A stretch of DNA of 64,000 nt from Mycolicibacterium mageritense (GCF_010727475.1 NZ_AP022567.1:1922001-1986000); one strand, 5' to 3'; shown: positions 1 through 8,744, numbered from the stretch's first letter. Translations and numbers: made by a program. The notes: a model not told the origin generated them from the letters alone.

Positions 1-650
1 GGCGCCGCATGCATCGCGCGCAACGCCGAGCCCACGATGTCGTCGGCGAGCGCGTGGTACCACGCAGGAGGGGTGGCCTGCGGCTGGTCGAACCAGTCGC
101 GCAGAGTGCAGACAAGAAGCCAGTCGAGCAGGCGATCCATGACGATCTGTCTGCCCGGGCGTTGCCGGCTGAGCTGGGCATCGAGATAGTCACGCATCGC
201 CGCGCAATCGTGATCGTCGGGAACTGTGAGCACCGGCGGCAGCACCTGCAGCAGTCGATTGGGCACTTCGCCGTCGACCTGATAGGTGCCGACCAGCAAG
301 ACGGTTGGGCCGCTGGCGTCACGTTCGTGCGCCGCGCCGTCGACACCTGTGTGCGGCTCCCCGCAGCCGCGCGCGCCGGCACGTTCGCCGGCGAACACAG
401 CCCGGCGAGGACCACGCACGATCGCCGCGGCACCGGTGGGGAGCCGGTGGGGAACGTCGCCCACCGGACAGATCCAGCCGTCGTTGCGTAACGGTATGCA
501 CAACGTCAACGCCGCTTCACCGGGAAGGTCGATCGCGCTGTCGGGGCCGAATTCGGAGCGCGTCAGCACTGCCCCGTGTGCCCGCACGCGTCGAAGCAGG
601 TCATCGAACACGTCCACGGAGTCATGGTAGGCCCCCGGACGATGACGCAT
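1..650 (-). CDS. AraC-family transcriptional regulator, N-terminal part (runs off the left edge)
   Basis: The minus strand is open from an ATG at 650 to base 1 with no stop, so the gene is cut by the window edge. The visible ~216 residues look like the cupin-type effector-binding half of an AraC regulator: an early VFDDLLRRVRAHGAV segment, then LTLCIPLRNDGWICPVGD, and a DRLLDWLLVCTLRDWF helix before the edge. The two C-terminal helix-turn-helix motifs expected for the family would lie outside the window. A GTG at 617 is an alternative start that gives the N-terminus usual for this subfamily. The divergent secreted SnoaL-like gene begins about 100 bp away. The effector cannot be inferred. Confidence 0.75.
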   Translation of the reverse strand, partial: MRHRPGAYHDSVDVFDDLLRRVRAHGAVLTRSEFGPDSAIDLPGEAALTLCIPLRNDGWICPVGDVPHRLPTGAAAIVRGPRRAVFAGERAGARGCGEPHTGVDGAAHERDASGPTVLLVGTYQVDGEVPNRLLQVLPPVLTVPDDHDCAAMRDYLDAQLSRQRPGRQIVMDRLLDWLLVCTLRDWFDQPQATPPAWYHALADDIVGSALRAMHAA

Positions 651-754
651 GCCCCGCGAACGACCAGCCATGGCTCGGCAGCCTGGGGCTGCGGTTGAGT
701 GAATCCGTCGATGACAGACGGTCATCCGCGAACTCTCGGAGGGAATGTTCTCCC

Positions 755-1288
755 ATGCTCACCACGCACCGACTGCCGGCCCGGACGTTTTTGCTTGCTG
801 CCTGTGCTGTCGCAGTGACGGTGCAGTTCGCATTTTCCGCACACGCTGAGCCATCTTCGGCCGACCGCACAACCGGCACAGCCGACGAGTCGGTGCTCGA
901 CGTGCTGCAGAGATACAACTCGGCCGAGGTGGAGTATCTCGAGAACGGGAACTTCGCACCGGTCCGAGCGGTGTTCGCACCCGACGCCGTGGTGTACCAG
1001 GCGGCCGGGCTTCCCTATGGCGGCGAGCACCGCGGACACGCCGAGTTGGAGGCGGCGCTCGCGGGAGTTCGCGAAACCTGGTCGGAAATCGAAGTCTTGG
1101 AAGCGAATTCGGTCGAGGACGGACCTGTCGCGGCGGTGTGGGAACGCGTGCGGTTCGTCTCGCGGCATACCGGGCGCGAGCTCACCACCGAAGTGTTCGC
1201 CCGCGTCACGGTCAAAGACGGCCTGATCGTGGAAAGCCGCCCGTTCTACCTCGACACCGCGGCAGTGCAGCGGGCGATCACGCCCTAG
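755..1288 (+). CDS. Secreted SnoaL-like (NTF2-fold) protein
   Basis: A 177-residue protein with a Sec-type signal peptide: hydrophobic residues ~10-28, then SAHAEP as a likely cleavage site. The mature part resembles SnoaL/NTF2-fold domains: an early helix (VLDVLQRYNSAEVEYLENGNF), a VFAPDAVVY strand, a GHAELEAAL segment, and a closing strand with VTVKDGLIVESRPFYLD. Such small alpha+beta barrels are ligand-binding or isomerase/cyclase folds, and the ligand here is unknown. The ATG at 755 follows a GGAGGG site at 738-743. It is followed 48 bp later by a PNPOx-like gene, possibly co-transcribed. The fold is fairly clear, the function is not. Confidence 0.75.
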   Translation: MLTTHRLPARTFLLAACAVAVTVQFAFSAHAEPSSADRTTGTADESVLDVLQRYNSAEVEYLENGNFAPVRAVFAPDAVVYQAAGLPYGGEHRGHAELEAALAGVRETWSEIEVLEANSVEDGPVAAVWERVRFVSRHTGRELTTEVFARVTVKDGLIVESRPFYLDTAAVQRAITP

Positions 1289-1336
1289 ACCGAGCGCCAG
1301 AGGATGATTCGCACCAACGAACGAACGGAGGACACT

Positions 1337-1753
1337 GTGCCCACGATGTCGGAATCGGAACGGCAGAAGTACCTGGCGGCACTGCATGTCGGGGTGATCG
1401 CGATCGAACGCCCCGACCGCGCGCCCTTGGCGGTGCCGATCTGGTACGGATACGAGCCCGGCGGCGATGTCCTGGTGTGGACCGAGGCCGGGTCAGTGAA
1501 GGAGAAGCTGATCCGCACCGCCGGCCGGTTCTCGATCACCGTACAAGACGAGCAACCGCCCTACCGCTACGTCACGGCAGAGGGAGACGTAACGGCCATC
1601 GCACCCGCCCAGGACTCCGAAGTTCGAGCCATCGCGATCCGCTATCTCGGTGAGACCGAAGGCAATACGTTCACCGACGAGAACTTCACGGACACGTCGG
1701 TGGTCATCCGGATGCGTCCCGCGCGGTGGTTGAGCACCGACTATTCCAAGTGA
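1337..1753 (+). CDS. Pyridoxamine 5'-phosphate oxidase-like flavin/F420-binding protein
   Basis: A 138-residue split-barrel protein. The family pattern is visible: VGVIAIERPDRAPLAVPIWYGYEPGGDVLVWT, then a conserved Lys (SVKEKLIRTAGRFSITVQ) and a PPYRYVTAEGDV strand, as in small mycobacterial flavin- or F420-dependent reductases. The GTG at 1337 is chosen because GGAGG (1327-1331) lies 5 nt before it; the open frame extends to 1304 without a better site. Related proteins use FMN, F420 or haem, and the residues that decide this cannot be read by eye. It lies tail-to-tail with the aldehyde dehydrogenase that begins the 1826-6878 operon at its 3' end. Confidence 0.8.
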   Translation: MPTMSESERQKYLAALHVGVIAIERPDRAPLAVPIWYGYEPGGDVLVWTEAGSVKEKLIRTAGRFSITVQDEQPPYRYVTAEGDVTAIAPAQDSEVRAIAIRYLGETEGNTFTDENFTDTSVVIRMRPARWLSTDYSK

Positions 1754-1825
1754 GCTCGCGGCGAGAGCAGAAGGACGATGACGACCGCGAGTGCGTGCGA
1801 AACCGCGCCGCACCGTTGCACATCG

Positions 1826-3328
1826 TCATCCCATCCGGAACGGATCCTGGGAGGCACCCGAGGTTTCGATCCACACCGACTTGGTTTCGGTGAATTCATG
1901 AAGTGAGTCGAGGCCTAGTTCGCGGCCGATCCCACTGCCCTTGAAACCACCGAAAGGTGCCGCCCAGGACAATGTTCGGTACGCGTTGACCCAGACGGTG
2001 CCGGCCCGCAGTGCCCGCGCCATCCGGTGCGCTCGTTGCACATTGAGAGTCCACACCCCCGCACCGAGCCCGAACGGTGTGGCATTGGCGATGCGGACGG
2101 CATCCTCTTCTGTGTCGAACGGGATCATGCACAGCACTGGGCCGAAGATCTCTTCCTGAGCGATCCTCATCGTGTTGTCGACGCCGGTGAAGATCGTCGG
2201 GCTGACGAACAGTCCGTTGCCGAGTTCCGGTGCCGTGGGCCGATCTCCTCCTGTCGCGAGTACCGCACCCTCGGCCTGGCCGACGCGCACGTACTCGAGG
2301 ATCTTGTCCAATTGGGCCCGAAACGCCACGGGGCCCATCTCGCTGGCTGGGTCGAGGGGGTCACCGAGGCGAATATCCTTGGCCCGCTCCACCAGTCGCC
2401 GTGCCAGGCCGTCGTAGATGTCGCGCTGCACCAGGAGGCGGGATCCTGCGACACAGGTCTGGCCGGTCGCGGCGAAGATTCCGGCCAGCACGCCGTTGGT
2501 CACAGCGTCGAGATCGGCGTCCGCGAACACGATGTTGGGAGACTTCCCGCCCAGCTCAAGTGTCACGCGGGTGATGTTGTCGGCCGCGTTTTTCATCACC
2601 TGGATGCCGGTCGCGTTGGATCCCGTGAAGCAGATCCGGTCCACCTCGGGATGACTGACCAACGCCGCTCCGGTGGTGGGGCCGTCACCGGTGACCACGT
2701 TGAAGACACCAGGGGGAAAGCCCGCTTCTTCGAACAGTGCTCCGAATCTCAACACGGACGCCGGTGTTTGATCAGCGGCCTTGGCGACCACCGTGCACCC
2801 GGCGGCCAGCGCAGGGGCCAACTTCCACGTGAGGAGAAGCAGCGGTGAGTTCCACGGCAGGATGGCACCGACTACCCCCAGCGGCTCGCGGGTTGTGTAC
2901 GTGAAGAAGTTCGGTTTCTCAGTCGGTATCGTCTCGCCGTGGATCTTGTCGGCATAACCCGCGAAGTACCGGTAGTAACCGGGTAGCGCCTTCATCTGGG
3001 CGCCCATCTCGCGAATCAGCTTGCCGTTGTCGGTCGATTCGATCACTGCGAGTTCTTCGGCCCGCCGCTCCAGTAGATCGGCGAAGCGCAGCAGCATTTT
3101 CGCCCGATCGGCGCCTGTCATCGAACCCCACGGGCCGTCAAACGCCGAACGTGCTGCCCGCACCGCGGCATCAACGTCGGCGGCGCCGGCGAACGGGGCG
3201 GTCGCCCAAACCTCTCCGGTGAAAGGATTGACGCTGTCGGTACGCCGCTCGTCCTTTGCGTCAACCCATGATCCGCCGATCAGCATTCGCAGGGTTTCGA
3301 CTGCGGATGCTTCGGACAGTGTTGTCAT
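1826..3328 (-). CDS. NAD(P)-dependent aldehyde dehydrogenase
   Basis: A 500-residue class I/II-like aldehyde dehydrogenase oxidising an aldehyde to an acid. Catalytic residues are in place: Asn160 (PWNSP), the general base Glu258 (VTLELGGKSP) and nucleophile Cys292 (GQTCVAGSR). The NAD-site GSNATG loop is at ~236-241 and the conserved EEIFGPVL and PFGGFKGSGIGRE motifs are near the C-terminus. The ATG overlaps the stop of the upstream GMC flavoprotein gene by ATGA (3325-3328), so the two are translationally coupled. The likely role is to oxidise the aldehyde made by the flavoprotein from an imported alcohol. The substrate is not evident. Confidence 0.95.
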   Translation of the reverse strand: MTTLSEASAVETLRMLIGGSWVDAKDERRTDSVNPFTGEVWATAPFAGAADVDAAVRAARSAFDGPWGSMTGADRAKMLLRFADLLERRAEELAVIESTDNGKLIREMGAQMKALPGYYRYFAGYADKIHGETIPTEKPNFFTYTTREPLGVVGAILPWNSPLLLLTWKLAPALAAGCTVVAKAADQTPASVLRFGALFEEAGFPPGVFNVVTGDGPTTGAALVSHPEVDRICFTGSNATGIQVMKNAADNITRVTLELGGKSPNIVFADADLDAVTNGVLAGIFAATGQTCVAGSRLLVQRDIYDGLARRLVERAKDIRLGDPLDPASEMGPVAFRAQLDKILEYVRVGQAEGAVLATGGDRPTAPELGNGLFVSPTIFTGVDNTMRIAQEEIFGPVLCMIPFDTEEDAVRIANATPFGLGAGVWTLNVQRAHRMARALRAGTVWVNAYRTLSWAAPFGGFKGSGIGRELGLDSLHEFTETKSVWIETSGASQDPFRMG

Positions 3329-4998
3329 CGAACAGTTTCCATTCTCTCGTCGGCCAGTTGCGGCCGGTCACCGCCGAGAAGACAGTTGCCTTCCCGGACC
3401 AGGAAGTCGGCGAGGCGAACCGCCATCGCGCCGATGGTCGGAGTGGGGTTCACACCCGCGCTCGTCGGCATCGAACTGCCGTCGCAGACAAACAGATTGG
3501 GAATGTCCCAGGCTTGATGCCAGCGATTGGTCACCGAGTCAGCAGGGTCGGTTCCCATCCGCGCGGTACCGAGCAGGTGGTATCCCGGTGGGGGGTCGAG
3601 GAGTCCGGAATCCGTGACGTCATACGCCCCGGCCGCCGTCATGACCTCGCGGCAGCGTGCGATACCGAACTCGACCAGTTTTCGGTCGTTGGGATGGACG
3701 CGATACTCGACTCTTGGCGCGGGCATACCCGTTGAATCTGTCAGTACAGGGTCGAGTGTCACGCGGTTGGTGGGTGACGGCAGTTCTTCGGCCATCACGA
3801 TGATCCAGGCATGATGGCCGAACAACCTGGCGAACTCCTTGTGATGGTCGCTGCCCCACGGCACCGGCTGGCGAGTCCAATATCCGTTTGCGGCAACACC
3901 CGCGCCAGGAGCTCGCACCACCAATGCCGTGAAGCCGTTCACGAACCCGCGGCTGGCGTCTGTCTCGTAGAACTGCTGGCTGAACAGAGGCGCACCACGC
4001 GCCCCTTTGTAGCCGTCCAGGAACTCTTCGAAGATGCCTTCGACAAAGGCCTGCGGGTGATACATCAGGTTACGCCCGACCTGTCCGCTGCTGTTGGCCA
4101 AGCCGTCGGGATGGTCGGAGTTGGCCGACACCAGTAGCAGCCGCGGCGTGCCGATACCGTTGCCGGCGATGATGACAGCTTTGGCATCTTGCCGATGCCG
4201 TTGTCCCGTCTCGATATCCACGTAGATGACGCCTCGAGCCGTATCGCCATCGACGATGATCTGTTCGACGCGGCATCCCGTCCGCAGTTGAGCTCCGTTG
4301 GCAAGCGCCCGGGGCAGATACCCGGTGGCAGAGGTGGAGATCGAGGACCGCGGACAGCCGAGGATGCACTGCCCGCAATGGTTGCACGGAAGCCGTCCGT
4401 CAAGCGGCTTGGTGATGATGGCATTATCCATCCACCACCAGTGCCATCCGAGCTTCTCGAAGCCACGAGCCATCGTCCGGCCGAAGGTTCCCAGAGGAAT
4501 CGGCGGAGTCGTGTGCGTCGTGCGCGGCGGGTAGGCAGGATCCCCGGCTCGACCCGAGATACCCATCTCTCGATCGTTGATGTCGTAATACGGCTCGAGA
4601 TCCTCGTAGGTGATGGGCCAGTCGGGAGCCAAACCGTGTTCGGTGCCCTTTCGGAAATCCACCGGTTTGAACCTGGGCCAGTGCGCCGACCAGTGGTTGA
4701 GGCTGCCGCCTACATCGTTCCTGTTACGGATGCTGTGCGGCTCTCCTCCGATCGGATAGTCCTGGGGCAGCCTGCGGACATTCGGGTGCACGTTCCATTC
4801 CCGTTGCTTGTCCCACTCCCACGTGTCCGAGAAGTGTCGAAGCTCTGCGGGGTGCAGCGGTTTCCCCTGTTCAAGGCAGACGACGCGGAGGCCACCGTCG
4901 CTGAGCCGCTTGGCCAGCGCTCCTCCGGCCATTCCGGATCCGACGATCACGACGTCCACGTCGCCGGTAGGAGTCTTCGAGGACGTTACGAGCATCAT
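3325..4998 (-). CDS. GMC-family FAD oxidoreductase with a CxxCxxCxxxC motif
   Basis: A 557-residue flavoprotein of the glucose-methanol-choline family, close in layout to gluconate 2-dehydrogenase and bacterial FAD-glucose dehydrogenase large subunits. It has an N-terminal dinucleotide fold (VVIVGSGMAGGALAKRL, ~17-32), a VGGSLNHW FAD loop near residue 97, the active-site His of YHLLGTARMG (~473) and the C-terminal SAGVNPTPTIGAMA segment. Cys205, 208, 211 and 215 (PCNHCGQCILGCP) form a spacing that could hold an iron-sulfur cluster. The ATG at 4998 overlaps the preceding gene by ATGA. The frame stays open upstream to 5373, but that overlaps the small-subunit gene and is rejected. Part of the 1826-6878 operon. 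Confidence 0.92.
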   Translation of the reverse strand: MMLVTSSKTPTGDVDVVIVGSGMAGGALAKRLSDGGLRVVCLEQGKPLHPAELRHFSDTWEWDKQREWNVHPNVRRLPQDYPIGGEPHSIRNRNDVGGSLNHWSAHWPRFKPVDFRKGTEHGLAPDWPITYEDLEPYYDINDREMGISGRAGDPAYPPRTTHTTPPIPLGTFGRTMARGFEKLGWHWWWMDNAIITKPLDGRLPCNHCGQCILGCPRSSISTSATGYLPRALANGAQLRTGCRVEQIIVDGDTARGVIYVDIETGQRHRQDAKAVIIAGNGIGTPRLLLVSANSDHPDGLANSSGQVGRNLMYHPQAFVEGIFEEFLDGYKGARGAPLFSQQFYETDASRGFVNGFTALVVRAPGAGVAANGYWTRQPVPWGSDHHKEFARLFGHHAWIIVMAEELPSPTNRVTLDPVLTDSTGMPAPRVEYRVHPNDRKLVEFGIARCREVMTAAGAYDVTDSGLLDPPPGYHLLGTARMGTDPADSVTNRWHQAWDIPNLFVCDGSSMPTSAGVNPTPTIGAMAVRLADFLVREGNCLLGGDRPQLADERMETVR

Positions 4999-5456
4999 GA
5001 TGCGGTCTCCCGGTGCACGCTGCGAACTTGGCTGGTAGGGGTGTAGTGACCGATCCGGGGCGGGACGATGACCTCGTCCAGATCCATCACATAGCCCTGC
5101 GGTTGGGGTGGGCTGTGATAGTCGCAGTCCAGTTCGCTCCGCAGAACTCGGACCACCTCTGGCTGGGCGTAATAGCCGAGGTAACAGATCTGCCGGAACA
5201 GTGCGAAAGCTGAGGGGATCATTCGTTCCACCCCGCGCGCTGCTTCGATCGGACTGCCGAGCGAGCTTTTCACCCAGGCCACATGCAGCGTTTCCAGTTC
5301 CAGCTGATCCTCGGGGATTCTGACGGCCTCGACCAGATAGTCGACGAGCGCAGTCGATGAAGGTGCCGGCCACGGCTCCTGCCCGGGTATCAGGACGTCA
5401 GCGAGCGACATCAATCCCTCGGCCACCGATCTGTTCAGCCGGTTGTCGTTGATCAT
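4995..5456 (-). CDS. Gluconate 2-dehydrogenase subunit 3-like small subunit
   Basis: A 153-residue protein upstream of the GMC flavoprotein and coupled to it by an ATGA overlap. Its length, position and segments such as LMSLADVLIPG, FRQICYLGYYAQPEV and the proline-rich C-terminus fit the small subunit of gluconate 2-dehydrogenase-type enzymes. The family often carries a Tat signal; none is visible here, so this complex may be cytoplasmic. The ATG at 5456 follows AAAGGAG 8 nt upstream. Known family members help fold or anchor the flavoprotein subunit. Assignment rests mainly on context and partial similarity. Confidence 0.75.
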   Translation of the reverse strand: MINDNRLNRSVAEGLMSLADVLIPGQEPWPAPSSTALVDYLVEAVRIPEDQLELETLHVAWVKSSLGSPIEAARGVERMIPSAFALFRQICYLGYYAQPEVVRVLRSELDCDYHSPPQPQGYVMDLDEVIVPPRIGHYTPTSQVRSVHRETAS

Positions 5457-5534
5457 GGTAGGTGCTCCTTTAACTCTTCGGCGGGCTGCCGACAGCTCTC
5501 GATGGCAGAGATCTGTGCGAATGATGGCTGACCA

Positions 5535-6878
5535 CTATGGATTCCGGGCCTGATCGACAGATTCGACGCCACGGAATCCGTGGTCATCCCGATAGGTTTC
5601 ACGAGTGGAAGCCGCTGCCAACAAGGTGACGGCCGCAGTCGCGATGACGTAAACACATACGGGCCACGGCGATCCGCCTGCTGCGGCCATCAGTGCGGTG
5701 GCGATCAGCGGTGTCGGGCCACCTGCGAAAGTCGAAGCAAGTTGACTGCCCAGAGACATCCCACTGTAGCGGTGCCGCGCGCTGAACATCTCCGCGAAGA
5801 AACCTGCCTGCGGACCGTACATGGCGGCCCACGGCGCAGCCATGAGCACCGCAGCGAGACAAAGCAGGCCGCTGTTTCCGGTCTGGACCAGCCAGAAGAA
5901 CGGGAAGATGACCACGGCGACCCCGATCGCACCGGACATGTAGACCGCGCGGCGGCCCACCCGATCCGAGAGAGCCGCGAAGAAGGGGATGACAAAGATG
6001 CCGAACGCACCGGCGACGGTGACAGCCACCAGCGCAGAGGTACGTGAGAATCCGACTTCCTTTGTCGCGAAACTGATCAGGAGCGTCGCGAAGATGTAGA
6101 ACGAGATGTTCTCGGCCCAACGCATGCCCAATGCCTGCAGCACTTCTTTCTTCTGGGTGCGAAGCACCTCCAGAATCGGCATGCGCGCCACCTGATCCTC
6201 GTGCTTGACGCGCTGGAACGAAGGCGTTTCTGCGATACGCGTCCGGATCACAAGACCCACGACGATCAACACGACACTGAACAGAAATGGCACTCGCCAA
6301 CCCCAGGCGGCGAACTGTTCTTCGGGCAGGAAACCGAGGATCGCGAATGTTCCGGTGGCCAGTAGCAGCCCAATGGGCGCCCCGACCTGCGGGAAGCTCC
6401 CGTTGAGGCCGCGCCGGCCGGACGGGGCATGCTCGACCGCGAGCAGTACCGCGCCACCCCATTCACCCCCGAGACCGAGTCCCTGGATGAACCGCAACAC
6501 CACCAGCAGCGCTGGTGCCCACATTCCGATGCTCTCGTACGTCGGCAGCATGCCGATGAGAAACGTCGCGCCACCCATCATCGACAAGGTGATGACCAAG
6601 GTCTTCTTGCGGCCGATCCGATCCCCGAAGTGGCCGAAGACCACGCCACCGATCGGGCGGGCGAGGTAACCCACGGCAAAAGTCGCGAATGACGCCATCA
6701 ATCCCGCGGTCGGACTGGCCTGCGGGAAAAAGAGATGGCCGAAGACGAGCGCCGCGGCTGTCGAGTAGATGAAGAAGTCGTACCACTCGACAACGGTGCC
6801 GACGAGGCTCGCCAGCGCTGCGTGCGCCGGCGTCTTCCGGTTGATCTGGTGGGCCTGCCCCACCAACGTTCCGTCCAT
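5535..6878 (-). CDS. MFS transporter, metabolite:H+ symporter (MHS) type
   Basis: A 447-residue membrane protein with about 12 hydrophobic segments. The MHS hallmarks are clear: VVEWYDFFIYSTAAALVFG in the first segment, GYLARPIGGVVFGHFGDRIGRKK in the loop after segment 2, and FIQGLGLGGEWGGAVLL in segment 4. Family members import organic acids such as citrate, tricarballylate, shikimate, proline and ketoglutarate with protons. The ATG at 6878 is chosen for AAGGAG 10 nt upstream; the open frame reaches 6956 but that stretch contains the operator-like palindrome. First gene of the unit that continues with the small subunit, GMC flavoprotein and aldehyde dehydrogenase, so it probably imports the substrate. 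Confidence 0.92.
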   Translation of the reverse strand: MDGTLVGQAHQINRKTPAHAALASLVGTVVEWYDFFIYSTAAALVFGHLFFPQASPTAGLMASFATFAVGYLARPIGGVVFGHFGDRIGRKKTLVITLSMMGGATFLIGMLPTYESIGMWAPALLVVLRFIQGLGLGGEWGGAVLLAVEHAPSGRRGLNGSFPQVGAPIGLLLATGTFAILGFLPEEQFAAWGWRVPFLFSVVLIVVGLVIRTRIAETPSFQRVKHEDQVARMPILEVLRTQKKEVLQALGMRWAENISFYIFATLLISFATKEVGFSRTSALVAVTVAGAFGIFVIPFFAALSDRVGRRAVYMSGAIGVAVVIFPFFWLVQTGNSGLLCLAAVLMAAPWAAMYGPQAGFFAEMFSARHRYSGMSLGSQLASTFAGGPTPLIATALMAAAGGSPWPVCVYVIATAAVTLLAAASTRETYRDDHGFRGVESVDQARNP

Positions 6879-6931
6879 TACCTGCGCGCTCCTTCTGTGA
6901 TGTGTGCCACTCGGGCCGGACGTGAGAATGT

Positions 6932-6948
6932 CATCAGATGGTCTGATG
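6932..6948. promoter_or_regulatory. Palindromic operator upstream of the MHS transporter operon
   Basis: CATCAGA-TGG-TCTGATG is a perfect inverted repeat with 7-bp arms and a 3-bp spacer, 54 bp before the transporter start. Its right half (TGGTCTGATG) reappears as TGGTCTGACG on the minus strand at 8731-8740, in the promoter of the GntR regulator. It is most simply read as the binding site of that FadR-type regulator. Inferred from sequence similarity only. Confidence 0.6.
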
Positions 6949-7018
6949 TTTGTCAACCGGATTACTTTAGAAAAATGACGCCAAACCTGTTCTGCTGCAA
7001 TCTATTTAAATGAACATG

Positions 7019-7063
7019 CGAAGCCTTGCCGGCGGTCTCTCCCAATTCGACGGCAAGGCTTCG
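7019..7063 (-). terminator. Strong stem-loop downstream of the TcuA-like gene
   Basis: Perfect 13-bp arms, CGAAGCCTTGCCG (7019-7031) and CGGCAAGGCTTCG (7051-7063), enclose a 19-nt loop. It lies 65 nt beyond the stop of the minus-strand flavoprotein gene and before the next minus-strand promoter. That position fits a transcription terminator of the mycobacterial type without a long U tract. A regulatory role for the downstream transporter operon is also possible. Confidence 0.55.
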
Positions 7064-7127
7064 GCACCGCCCTACTGTCGTTCAGAGGGCGAGAATGTCA
7101 CTGTCCACGGACAGGTGACAGCATTGT

Positions 7128-8621
7128 TCACACGACAGCCGCCGCATGGACTTCACCGAGTGCTGCTGCAGCCGCGGCGAATCCCGCCGCGCGGCCCGTG
7201 ATCGACCCACACACAAGACCCGACCCCGCCGGATAGCTGTGGTAAAAGAAGCCGCCGGTCATCTCACCGATCGCGTACAGGCCGGGTATCGGATTTCCCG
7301 TGCCGGCATCGAGCACGCGGGATCCCCGGTCGATACGCAAACCACCAAACGTGAAGGTGATGCCGCCGGTGAACGGATAAAGCCGGTACGGCGGTGCATC
7401 GATTCTCTGAGCCCAGTTGCTCTTCGGCGGCTCAATTCCCCTCGTTGCCTTACCGTCCTTGGTAGTGCTGTCGAACGGCGTGGTGTCATCGACAGCCTTG
7501 TTGTACGAGTCGACCGTGCGCGCAAGCTTCGCCGGGTCGAGGCCGGCCATACGCGCCAACTCCTCAAGAGTATCGGCCTGATACACCGTTGCGTCGTCGT
7601 AGCGGGGGTCCAGAAGTTGGGCAACCTTGGCGTCGAACAGCTGGAACCCAACACCATTGGGTTGTTTGAGAACAGTCTTCCCGACTGCGACGTAGTTCTG
7701 CGGAGCCCAGTCTCGGCCCTCGTCTATGAACCGTTCGGCGTTTTCGTTGACGGCGATCCCGAAGAGAAAACTCGTTCGGTTCGTCCGTTCCCCCGTGTCG
7801 AGACTGCCCTGCTTCGGTGAATTCGCATCGATCGGGGCGGCGTGACAGTCAGCCCAGTGGCCGTAGGTTGCGGCTCCGACCCGCAAGGCGGCGTCGAGCA
7901 GCTCACCGGTGTTGTACGGGACGCCACGCACTTTCACCAGATTCCACTCGGGCCCTAAGTAGCGTGTCCGCATCTCCGGATTCGCCTCGAATCCCCCACA
8001 GCCCAGGATCACTTCGCCCAACAGATCTTCTGTGCGCCCCGCCTCATCCCTGACGCGTACCCCGGCCACACCGCCCAGATCGTCTGTGATCAGATCCACT
8101 GCTGCAGTGCCATATCGAATTTCGCATCCGGCCCGCTCGACAGCAGCGAACTCCATGGCGGTCAGCCCCTCTCCGCCGCCGGCGGTCTGCAGCACCAACC
8201 CGTTGCGGTAGACGGTCTTGCCGCCTTCGGCCGTGGTCAGATACTGGGCGAACTCGAAGTCGATTCCGTGTTCCTTCATCCAGCGCAGCACGTCCTGGCT
8301 CTCCGATACCAGCCACTCGGTGAGGTCAGGATCGGCCTCACCCCGAGATGTCGACATGAGTGCGTTGGTAAACGTCTGAGCCGTGTACGGCTCTACGGTC
8401 GCGGCACCGCTGGTGGCGGCATCATTGCCGAGGAGTTCGTCGACGGTGGTCAGCTCGTCGAATGCAAATCTGACGAGACCCGCTGTGTAGCGGGTGTTTC
8501 CGCCACGTTGATCACGCGGAGCCTTCTCCAAAATCGTGACTCGGGCACCGGCATCCGACGCCGCAAGCGCAGCGACCAGCGCGGCGTTGCCCGCACCGAC
8601 AACGATGACATGTTTTGTCAT
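7128..8621 (-). CDS. FAD-dependent dehydrogenase of the TcuA/fumarate reductase flavoprotein family
   Basis: A 497-residue flavoprotein with an N-terminal FAD fold (VIVVGAGNAALVAALAASDAGARVTILEK), RGGNTRYTAG near residue 39, GEVILGCGGFEANPEM in the middle, and a C-terminal GLYAIGEMTGGFFYHSYPAGSGL FAD segment. The pattern matches the succinate dehydrogenase/fumarate reductase flavoprotein group, and especially tricarballylate dehydrogenase TcuA, which makes aconitate. An MHS-type symporter encoded next door would fit an organic-acid substrate, as in tcu loci, but no TcuB electron-transfer partner is present. It is divergent from the GntR regulator with operator-like sequences between them. Confidence 0.88.
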   Translation of the reverse strand: MTKHVIVVGAGNAALVAALAASDAGARVTILEKAPRDQRGGNTRYTAGLVRFAFDELTTVDELLGNDAATSGAATVEPYTAQTFTNALMSTSRGEADPDLTEWLVSESQDVLRWMKEHGIDFEFAQYLTTAEGGKTVYRNGLVLQTAGGGEGLTAMEFAAVERAGCEIRYGTAAVDLITDDLGGVAGVRVRDEAGRTEDLLGEVILGCGGFEANPEMRTRYLGPEWNLVKVRGVPYNTGELLDAALRVGAATYGHWADCHAAPIDANSPKQGSLDTGERTNRTSFLFGIAVNENAERFIDEGRDWAPQNYVAVGKTVLKQPNGVGFQLFDAKVAQLLDPRYDDATVYQADTLEELARMAGLDPAKLARTVDSYNKAVDDTTPFDSTTKDGKATRGIEPPKSNWAQRIDAPPYRLYPFTGGITFTFGGLRIDRGSRVLDAGTGNPIPGLYAIGEMTGGFFYHSYPAGSGLVCGSITGRAAGFAAAAAALGEVHAAAVV

Positions 8622-8643
8622 CCCACATCCTTTCTATCCAGCA

Positions 8644-8744
8644 GATCAGCAGACGTCTGATCATTGCTGTGCGCCGTGCCACTGTCAACCCCCGACCCGC
8701 AACCGGTGGTGCTGTATCGTGCAGTTGAAACGTCAGACCATCAC
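8644..8744. promoter_or_regulatory. Divergent promoter with two operator-like sites
   Basis: This lies between the TcuA-like gene (start 8621, minus) and the GntR regulator (start 8768, plus). Site one is GATCAG-N7-CTGATC (8644-8662) with CAGACGTCTG inside it. Site two is CGTCAGACCATCAC (8731-8744), whose reverse complement carries GGTCTGACG, near-identical to the site at 6932-6948. The shared core is GTCTGAY. This fits autoregulation and control of both catabolic transcripts by the neighbouring FadR-type regulator. Confidence 0.55.

Noticed and set aside
9..1288. Long plus-strand frames at the left edge (9-491, and 305 to 754 as part of the SnoaL gene)
   Set aside because: They run antisense to a minus-strand AraC-type regulator whose translation shows recognisable family segments. 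The SnoaL protein has its own signal peptide and ribosome binding site at 755.
4999..5373. 125-residue N-terminal extension of the GMC flavoprotein
   Set aside because: It overlaps the small-subunit gene in another frame on the same strand; the ATGA overlap at 4995-4998 and the FAD motif place the start at 4998.
7010..7201. 63-residue plus-strand frame between the transporter and TcuA-like genes
   Set aside because: It runs through a perfect stem-loop and into the antisense of the flavoprotein gene, with no ribosome binding site or coding-like codon bias.
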